A stretch of 11,283 nucleotides of DNA, taken from positions 1 to 11,283 of the forward strand of contig CAYQFL010000022.1 of assembly GCA_964416905.1 (NCBI GenBank), in the 5' to 3' direction. Under the pieces are notes generated by a model. That model worked only from the letters and a program-made list of their open reading frames with translations. It searched no databases and was not told the DNA's origin. Shown here in pieces: positions 6,942 through 11,283 of the stretch (its first letter is position 1; each line of letters opens with the position of its first letter). The translations under genes and the position numbers were made by a program. The stretch comes from JASKKU01 sp964416905 (lineage in GTDB: Archaea > Nanobdellota > Nanobdellia > Woesearchaeales > JASKKU01).

Positions 6942-8600
6942 TTAATGTTCTTCTGAGAAAACATAAGCTCTATAAACGTAAACTTCTGTTGATGGATCTT
7001 TCCAACAAATGGGGCTCATACCTCCTTTTAAGCAAAGCTGAGTTAAGAATAACTCTTTGTCAGGCAACTGTTCCCATACTTGAGGTAGATAAGTGCTTTG
7101 TCTAAAGCCTCGCTTTAAGATAACGCCGTGGACATTTGGTATTAGTTTTTTCTTTAGTTCTTCGCCTGACGAAAAAGTAAGCCTTTGAGGAATTGATAAG
7201 ACTGAGATTTCTATGGAAATATCTTTAAGTTCATCGTATTGCACAGGGTTAAACCTTGGGTCGTTAACTGCAGCATTTATTGCATTATCCATAACGCATT
7301 TGTAAAGCTCTTCTTGCGGTAGAATATGGCCAATACAGCCTCTTAGCATGCCGTTTTTTTCTAAGGTGACAAAACAACCCATTTTTTGTTTAAGCGTTGG
7401 CGTTAACTGGCTTTCATCCACTTCAGGTTTAGAACCTGTTGTTAGATATGTTTCTAAAGTTTGCCTTGCTAGTTTCAATAGGAATTCTTTTTCTTCTTGT
7501 GTTAATTCGATTACTTTTTCTTCATCTTGTTCATTATTTTTGCCAGAAAATGCGATTGACATGTAGCTCACCGAGTTCGTATAATCTTTTAAAATATTGC
7601 CTGAGGTATCATATGAAATTAAAGTTACATTTAATTTTTTATCTTTTAAAATATTTAAAAGTATCAGTATTGGGTATCTTCCACAGATTGTATCTCCTGT
7701 TTCTTCCAGGAAACTGTAGAATTTATCTGGGTCAAGCTCTTTTATCGTGTTGAATGCTTTTAAATCTAATTTTTCTAGATTTTCTTTAATGTTTTGTGTG
7801 AAGGGAACATAATTATAGTTTGGACCATAATGAGTGAAATCTGAGCTGACAACGATCAGAGTGTCTTCATCAATGTATTTTTTAAGGGTGTTTGCAATCT
7901 GTTCAAGATTAGAATAGCTATTAAAGTTTCCAACAAGTATCGGAACAATCTCAAAATCTTTTAAGCAATACTGAAGGAAAGGCAATTCTATTTCAATGCT
8001 GTGTTCTTTTTCATGAGCTGTTTGATAAAAAGAAAACAAAGGTTCTTTAAGCAAGTTTTTTGTTATTGGGCTTACTTTAATTTTTCCTAATGGGGTTTCA
8101 TAGTGAGTAAAGTTTCCTACAGAAACTCCTTTAAAGCTGGCATGATGGCTTGGTGCTAGAATGATAACTGTCTTGTAACTTTTGTTGCAAACAGCGTTAA
8201 ATGCTCCAGAGGCAACCTGGCCTGAAAATCTCCAGCCGGCATGTGGAACGATTATTGCATTGATATGTTGAGCTTTTAAAGAATCAATTCTGTTTTTTAA
8301 TGTATAATTTTTTTGGTTGTTCTCAAAGTATTTTTGTATCTCAGTTATAATTTGAGTTTTTGTTCCGGGATACCAACTGCCAGCTACGGCTGATGGCCTA
8401 ACAATTTCTTCTTGAATTAAATTGGATTGTTCTGATAAAGTTAGGTTTTCTTCATTTTTTGAACTTGAATTATTGAAGATTGCGATAAGAATCACAAAAA
8501 CGATTATGATTATGATTGTGAGCAATGAAACTGTTGTAAATCTCTGCTTTTTCTTTTCTTTAATTCTCTTTGTTTTTCTTTTTGACTTGCTTTCTTTCAT
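6942..8600 (-). CDS. Membrane-anchored MEMO-AMMECR1 fusion (AmmeMemoRadiSam proteins B and A)
   Basis: This is a 552-residue fusion. Residues 1-20 are strongly basic and 24-42 form one hydrophobic helix, which by the positive-inside rule places the rest outside the cell. The MEMO domain (about 66-352) keeps the family's metal-site candidates: H120 in VPHAGWRFSG, H152/H153 in APSHH, D254 and H257 in SSDFTHYG, and C306 in GDTICGRYP. Human MEMO1 binds metal through equivalent His, His and Cys residues and is related to extradiol dioxygenases. The AMMECR1 domain (about 365-550) holds MGCFVTL, the hallmark LRGCIG (419-424) and NDPRF (446-450). The biochemical role of this triad is not established, so none is assigned. 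The ATG lies 2 nt after the radical SAM stop, so the pair is an operon and probably translationally coupled; there is no strong Shine-Dalgarno site. No truncation was seen. Confidence 0.93.
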   Translation of the reverse strand: MKESKSKRKTKRIKEKKKQRFTTVSLLTIIIIIVFVILIAIFNNSSSKNEENLTLSEQSNLIQEEIVRPSAVAGSWYPGTKTQIITEIQKYFENNQKNYTLKNRIDSLKAQHINAIIVPHAGWRFSGQVASGAFNAVCNKSYKTVIILAPSHHASFKGVSVGNFTHYETPLGKIKVSPITKNLLKEPLFSFYQTAHEKEHSIEIELPFLQYCLKDFEIVPILVGNFNSYSNLEQIANTLKKYIDEDTLIVVSSDFTHYGPNYNYVPFTQNIKENLEKLDLKAFNTIKELDPDKFYSFLEETGDTICGRYPILILLNILKDKKLNVTLISYDTSGNILKDYTNSVSYMSIAFSGKNNEQDEEKVIELTQEEKEFLLKLARQTLETYLTTGSKPEVDESQLTPTLKQKMGCFVTLEKNGMLRGCIGHILPQEELYKCVMDNAINAAVNDPRFNPVQYDELKDISIEISVLSIPQRLTFSSGEELKKKLIPNVHGVILKRGFRQSTYLPQVWEQLPDKELFLTQLCLKGGMSPICWKDPSTEVYVYRAYVFSEEH

Positions 8601-8602
8601 TT

Positions 8603-9808
8603 TTACCAGAATCCAGGAATTGTCGTGTTACAAAACTCGCATTTTCCGTTTTTTATATGATTCTGAGTAACGACAAAGCCTTTTCTTTCTACAAGCAGTT
8701 TACCACAGTTAGGACAATAAGTGTTTTCAGCTTCATGACCAGGAACATTGCCTATGTAAACAAACTTTAAACCTTCTTCCAAAGCTATCTTCCTGGCTCT
8801 TTCAAGCGTAGCTATAGGAGTTGGCGGAAGGTTTTGTAATTTGTATTGGGGATGGAATCTAGAGAAATGCAAAGGCGTATCCTCAAAACCATTGTTGTAT
8901 AACCACTTGCTCATATCTCTAATCATATCAAAATCATCAGTCCAGTTAGGTATAACTAAGTTTGTTATTTCAACCCAGACGTTTTCTTCCTTGAATATCT
9001 TTAACGCTCTAAGAACCGGGTTTAATGTTCCGCCGTTTAGTTTTTGATAGATGCTATTGCTGAAGCTTTTTAAATCAATGTTCGTTGCATCAATATATTT
9101 GCATAACTGTCTTAAGGGTTTTTCATTTATATACCCGGCAGTTATCATAACATTTTTTATTCCTTGCTCTTTAGCGATTCTTGCTGTGTCAAGCATGTAT
9201 TCATAGAAAATAATTGGTTCTGAATAAGTATAAGCTATTGATTTGCACTTGTTATTTTTTGCTTCTCTAACAACATCTTCAGGTTGCAGATCATAACTTT
9301 CTAAATCCTCAGGCTTAGCTTGGGAAATTTCCCAATTTTGGCAGTTTAAGCATCTAAGGTTACAGCCTGCTGTTGCAATAGAAAAAGCAGTGCTCTCTGG
9401 ATAAAAATGAAACAAAGGCTTTTTTTCAATAGGGTCAACATGAACTGCTACGGGTTTTCCATAAACTAAGGTATATAAGGTATTGTTGTGGTTTACTCTA
9501 ACTCTGCAAACTCCTCGATTATTTTCTTGAAGAAAACATTCTCTTGGACAAAGTAAGCATTTCACCCCAAAATCATACTTTTCATAGAACATAGCTTCTT
9601 TTAATGGGTTTAATTCTGATGATATGCTAGTATTAGTTAATGCAAGCTCCTTTATTGTTTTAGAATTCAAGAGAGAATTAAAACCATAAATTCCTATGGC
9701 TAAACTGCCCAAGCCAAGTATGCCTTTTTTAATGAATTCTCTTCTATCTATTTTTTTTGAGAGAATTTTTGTTATTGGATTTGAATCATTTTTCTTTTTT
9801 TTTGGCAT
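8603..9808 (-). CDS. AmmeMemoRadiSam-type radical SAM enzyme with twin-arginine signal
   Basis: This is a 401-residue PflA-like radical SAM protein. Its order is: a basic N-terminus; the twin-arginine motif DRREFIKK (21-28) followed by a modest hydrophobic stretch (29-46), as in a Tat signal; an N-terminal Cys cluster C84-x2-C87-x3-C91 with C101; DPIEKKPLFHFYP (125-137); the 4Fe-4S/SAM motif C149-x3-C153-x2-C156 in AGCNLRCLNCQNW; TYSEP (194-198); NIDLKS (243-248); and a C-terminal zinc-ribbon- or rubredoxin-like pair C365-x2-C368 and C390-x2-C393 ending IPGFW, which is usual for this family. The reaction is unknown. Iron-sulphur proteins are folded in the cytoplasm and are classic Tat cargo; tatAC lies just beyond the next gene. 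No clear AxA cleavage site or lipobox was seen, so the signal may stay as an anchor. The TATA spacing supports the ATG at 9808 (leaderless). Confidence 0.94.
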   Translation of the reverse strand: MPKKKKNDSNPITKILSKKIDRREFIKKGILGLGSLAIGIYGFNSLLNSKTIKELALTNTSISSELNPLKEAMFYEKYDFGVKCLLCPRECFLQENNRGVCRVRVNHNNTLYTLVYGKPVAVHVDPIEKKPLFHFYPESTAFSIATAGCNLRCLNCQNWEISQAKPEDLESYDLQPEDVVREAKNNKCKSIAYTYSEPIIFYEYMLDTARIAKEQGIKNVMITAGYINEKPLRQLCKYIDATNIDLKSFSNSIYQKLNGGTLNPVLRALKIFKEENVWVEITNLVIPNWTDDFDMIRDMSKWLYNNGFEDTPLHFSRFHPQYKLQNLPPTPIATLERARKIALEEGLKFVYIGNVPGHEAENTYCPNCGKLLVERKGFVVTQNHIKNGKCEFCNTTIPGFW

Positions 9809-9828
9809 ATTGTTTATTTAATGTATGA

Positions 9829-9838
9829 TTTTTAAAAA
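9829..9838 (-). promoter_or_regulatory. TATA box of the radical SAM / MEMO-AMMECR1 operon
   Basis: TTTTTAAAAA on the minus strand is centred about 26 bp from the ATG at 9808, predicting a leaderless mRNA for the two-gene operon. No Shine-Dalgarno sequence lies before the ATG. Confidence 0.5.
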
Positions 9839-9880
9839 TTTTATGATAGTTTTGTAATTTCGTGTTGTGAAACAAGACTT

Positions 9881-9931
9881 CGTTCCCATCGTTCCGCTAC
9901 CTTTCCGGTAAAATTATTTATATTGTTCCGG
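9881..9931. repeat. Four TTCC-containing motifs in the divergent promoter region
   Basis: Short related motifs occur at about 9881 (CGTTCCC), 9890 (CGTTCCG), 9902 (TTTCCGG) and 9925 (GTTCCGG), spaced about 9, 11 and 23 bp. The stretch is richer in G+C than its surroundings. It lies between the radical SAM operon promoter and the TATA box of the secreted-protein gene, so it could be a regulator-binding array; this rests on position only. Confidence 0.3.
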
Positions 9932-9939
9932 TTATATAA
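9932..9939 (+). promoter_or_regulatory. TATA box of the secreted acidic-repeat protein gene
   Basis: TTATATAA is expected to start RNA near 9960, leaving a leader of about 22 nt that contains the strong Shine-Dalgarno site. A second AT-rich candidate (ATTTATAT, 9915-9922) lies upstream. Confidence 0.5.
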
Positions 9940-9969
9940 TAATAGAATTAAGATATTTTAAGTATTTTT

Positions 9970-9978
9970 GGAGGTGAT
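9970..9978 (+). promoter_or_regulatory. Consensus Shine-Dalgarno site fixing the start of the secreted protein
   Basis: GGAGGTGAT is a full match to the expected anti-Shine-Dalgarno sequence and ends 4 nt before ATG 9983. The upstream in-frame TTG 9968, GTG 9974 and ATG 9977 overlap this site and are therefore unlikely starts. Confidence 0.8.
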
Positions 9979-9982
9979 GAAT

Positions 9983-11110
9983 ATGAAAAGAAAAAATTTT
10001 GTTGTGATGCTGCTTGCATTGCTAATGGTAATTTCAGTAATGCCTATGCCTTTAGTTTCTGCAGAAGATAATAGTACTATAGAGGATGTTGAGAATATAA
10101 CGGAAAACGAAACTATCGAAGATGGAGATCTAAACGAAACTATTGATAATAACGGAGAAAATGAGACCATCGAGGACACAGCCGATAATGAAACTATTGA
10201 AAATGAAACCGAGAACGAGGCTGTTGAAGAGGATGAAGAAGAAGTAGATGATGAAGACGTAGATGAAGTAGAAGATGAAGCTTTAAAGGCATTCACAAGC
10301 AATTTTGGTGCAAGGGTTAGATTATTACAGTTGTATAAGAATCTTGAAACTCAGATTATTAAGGGCGAGGAAGTAATAAATGCTATAAATGAAATTAATC
10401 CTGATTACGATTCCTCTGAGTTAGAGCTTATCCTTGAAAATATGAAAGCTTTAGCTGAGCAGATTAATGAAAGTGTGTCAACAATTCCTGATGAGGTAGA
10501 CCAAGAAACTTTGCAAAGTTTGGCATCTGACTTTGTGATTTTGCTTAATGAGAGCAGGTCTTTAATAAGACAATTTAGCACAATTTTGCATGAAGATTTC
10601 ACAGGAGAAGAACTTGCACAGATTAGAATTAGAGTTAATAGGAATGCACAGTTTAGAATTCGAGAAAGAATTAAAGCAGTTCAGGAAATGATTAAACAGT
10701 ATATTAGGGCGCACAATGAGAACATTGTTAAGAGAATGTTGGGTAGACCAGATATAAGACTTAATGAATCAGCTTTAACAGATAAAGAACAATTGAAGAA
10801 TCAATTAAGAAATGTTTTAAGAAATCAAAACAAGCAAATTGAAGAATTAAAACAAAGGATTGATGAATTGCGAAAAGCTCATCAACAACAGCTTCGTAGA
10901 ATGAAAGTTATGGCTGATGAAAGGGCGAGGGAAAAAGTAAATGCTGTTAGAGAGAAAATCTTAAAAAGATTGCATGAAAGATTATTAGAAAGAGAACAAT
11001 TAATGCAAAGATTGTCTGACAATCCAAGAAACAGAACCAATATTGATTGGAGAGGCAATGCAAGACCTGGACCACAGGATGTTCCAAACCTTAAGCCAGG
11101 TAGAAGGTAA
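9983..11110 (+). CDS. Secreted protein: acidic sequon-repeat region plus long Arg-rich coiled coil
   Basis: I do not recognise a family. The 375-residue protein starts with a Sec signal peptide (KRK, hydrophobic 6-20, probable cleavage after VSA at about residue 27). Residues 30-76 hold a peptide repeat, N-E/S-T-I-E/D-D/E/N, at 30, 42, 51, 60 and 69, with a nine-residue period after the first and seven N-x-T sequons. Residues 77-99 are almost pure Glu/Asp. Residues about 100-345 are predicted helical with heptad-like character, becoming strongly basic toward the end (many Arg/Lys and Gln). The tail (346-375) is rich in Pro, Gly, Asn and Arg. The N-terminal half is highly acidic and the C-terminal half basic. 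There is no Cys, lipobox or C-terminal membrane anchor. The strong ribosome binding site suggests high expression. It is divergent from the radical SAM operon; an envelope-attached fibre or glycoprotein is a guess. Confidence 0.85.
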   Translation: MKRKNFVVMLLALLMVISVMPMPLVSAEDNSTIEDVENITENETIEDGDLNETIDNNGENETIEDTADNETIENETENEAVEEDEEEVDDEDVDEVEDEALKAFTSNFGARVRLLQLYKNLETQIIKGEEVINAINEINPDYDSSELELILENMKALAEQINESVSTIPDEVDQETLQSLASDFVILLNESRSLIRQFSTILHEDFTGEELAQIRIRVNRNAQFRIRERIKAVQEMIKQYIRAHNENIVKRMLGRPDIRLNESALTDKEQLKNQLRNVLRNQNKQIEELKQRIDELRKAHQQQLRRMKVMADERAREKVNAVREKILKRLHERLLEREQLMQRLSDNPRNRTNIDWRGNARPGPQDVPNLKPGRR

Positions 11111-11126
11111 ACAATAAGAAGAAAAT

Positions 11127-11136
11127 TTTATATATT
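11127..11136 (+). promoter_or_regulatory. Possible TATA box of the downstream lipoprotein gene
   Basis: TTTATATATT lies 17 nt after the preceding stop. Transcription would start near 11156, giving a leader of about 40 nt with a Shine-Dalgarno site. Confidence 0.4.
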
Positions 11137-11145
11137 CTTTTTTTT
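11135..11145 (+). terminator. Poly-T end of the secreted-protein transcript
   Basis: Eight consecutive T's (11138-11145) occur about 30 nt after the stop at 11110, as expected for intrinsic archaeal termination. The run directly follows the candidate TATA box of the next gene. Confidence 0.5.
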
Positions 11146-11184
11146 GATTTCTTATTCTAATTTGGAAATTGATCTAATGTTGAA

Positions 11185-11191
11185 GAGGTGA
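11185..11191 (+). promoter_or_regulatory. Shine-Dalgarno site of the 3'-edge lipoprotein gene
   Basis: GAGGTGA lies 5 nt before the ATG at 11197, the same architecture as tatA and the secreted repeat protein. Confidence 0.7.
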
Positions 11192-11196
11192 ATTTA

Positions 11197-11283
11197 ATGA
11201 GCAATAAGAGATTTCTAACAATAATGCTGTTTATAATGGCTGTTAGTGCTTTGATTTTAACATCATGTTCTAACGAATTACAG
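11197..11283 (+). CDS. Lipoprotein N-terminus, gene cut by window end
   Basis: This gene is too short in the window to assign. Twenty-nine residues are visible: a short positively charged start (MSNKR), a hydrophobic core (about 6-21) and a lipobox-like LTSC with C24, followed by SNELQ. It therefore looks like a membrane-attached lipoprotein. The preceding ribosome binding site and separate TATA box support the ATG. It lies 86 bp downstream of the secreted repeat protein in the same direction. Confidence 0.7.
   Translation, partial: MSNKRFLTIMLFIMAVSALILTSCSNELQ

Noticed and set aside
7348..7753. Plus-strand ORFs inside the MEMO-AMMECR1 gene
   Set aside because: They are shadows of a well-supported gene on the other strand, with no recognisable domain or initiation signal.
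9968..9982. TTG 9968, GTG 9974 or ATG 9977 as start of the secreted protein
   Set aside because: They overlap the GGAGGTGAT site; only ATG 9983 is correctly spaced and gives a signal peptide beginning with basic residues.
10060..10280. Acidic repeat region as a slippage-prone DNA microsatellite
   Set aside because: The peptide units use different codons and the DNA copies have diverged, so there is no exact tandem DNA repeat.
9958..10302. Ser-rich 114-residue ORF on the minus strand
   Set aside because: It is the mirror of the acidic GAA/GAT/ACT repeat codons of the secreted protein; Ser-rich low complexity is what that reverse complement gives, and it has no promoter or ribosome binding site.
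1..11283. CRISPR array, insertion sequence or integration site
   Set aside because: No regularly spaced repeats, transposase-like ORF, terminal inverted repeats or tRNA-end duplication were seen.

Overview
The window looks like chromosomal DNA of an AT-rich archaeon, probably a DPANN-type lineage (Woesearchaeota/Pacearchaeota-like). Seen directly: an archaea-only GatE, an archaeal/eukaryotic-type GluRS, TATA boxes about 25 bp ahead of start codons (leaderless transcripts) and strong GGAGGTGA-type Shine-Dalgarno sites on other genes, TatA plus TatC without TatB, and surface proteins with Cys-rich modules and many N-x-S/T sequons. The lineage is inferred from these features; no search was run.

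Layout. 1-1779 (+) is the 3' part of gatE. 1816-3470 (-) holds two genes: an unrecognised soluble 288-residue protein, and upstream of it a membrane-anchored, Cys-rich 238-residue surface protein. 3638-5986 (+) is gltX followed 12 nt later by a lipoprotein-like DJ-1/PfpI protein. 6044-6941 (+) is tatA-tatC. 6942-9808 (-) is a two-gene operon that ends exactly against the tatC stop codon: a radical SAM enzyme with a twin-arginine signal, then, 2 nt later, a membrane-anchored MEMO-AMMECR1 fusion. 9983-11110 (+) encodes a secreted acidic-repeat/coiled-coil protein. 11197-11283 (+) is the start of a lipoprotein gene cut by the window edge. No intergenic gap exceeds about 175 bp; the gaps hold promoters, ribosome binding sites and T-rich ends. 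I saw no tRNA, rRNA, CRISPR array, insertion sequence or attachment site.

How the genes fit together. gatE and gltX belong to the indirect route to Gln-tRNA(Gln): GluRS mischarges tRNA(Gln) with Glu and GatDE amidates it. The remainder is dominated by the cell envelope. All three proteins of the AmmeMemoRadiSam triad (AMMECR1, MEMO, radical SAM) are present, and each carries N-terminal information that would place it at or outside the membrane. They sit beside a minimal Tat translocase, the machine that exports folded cofactor proteins. The main candidate system here is therefore an envelope-facing AmmeMemoRadiSam module with its own Tat pore next door, flanked by a surface PfpI-type protein and by secreted or lipoprotein genes that could be partners or substrates.
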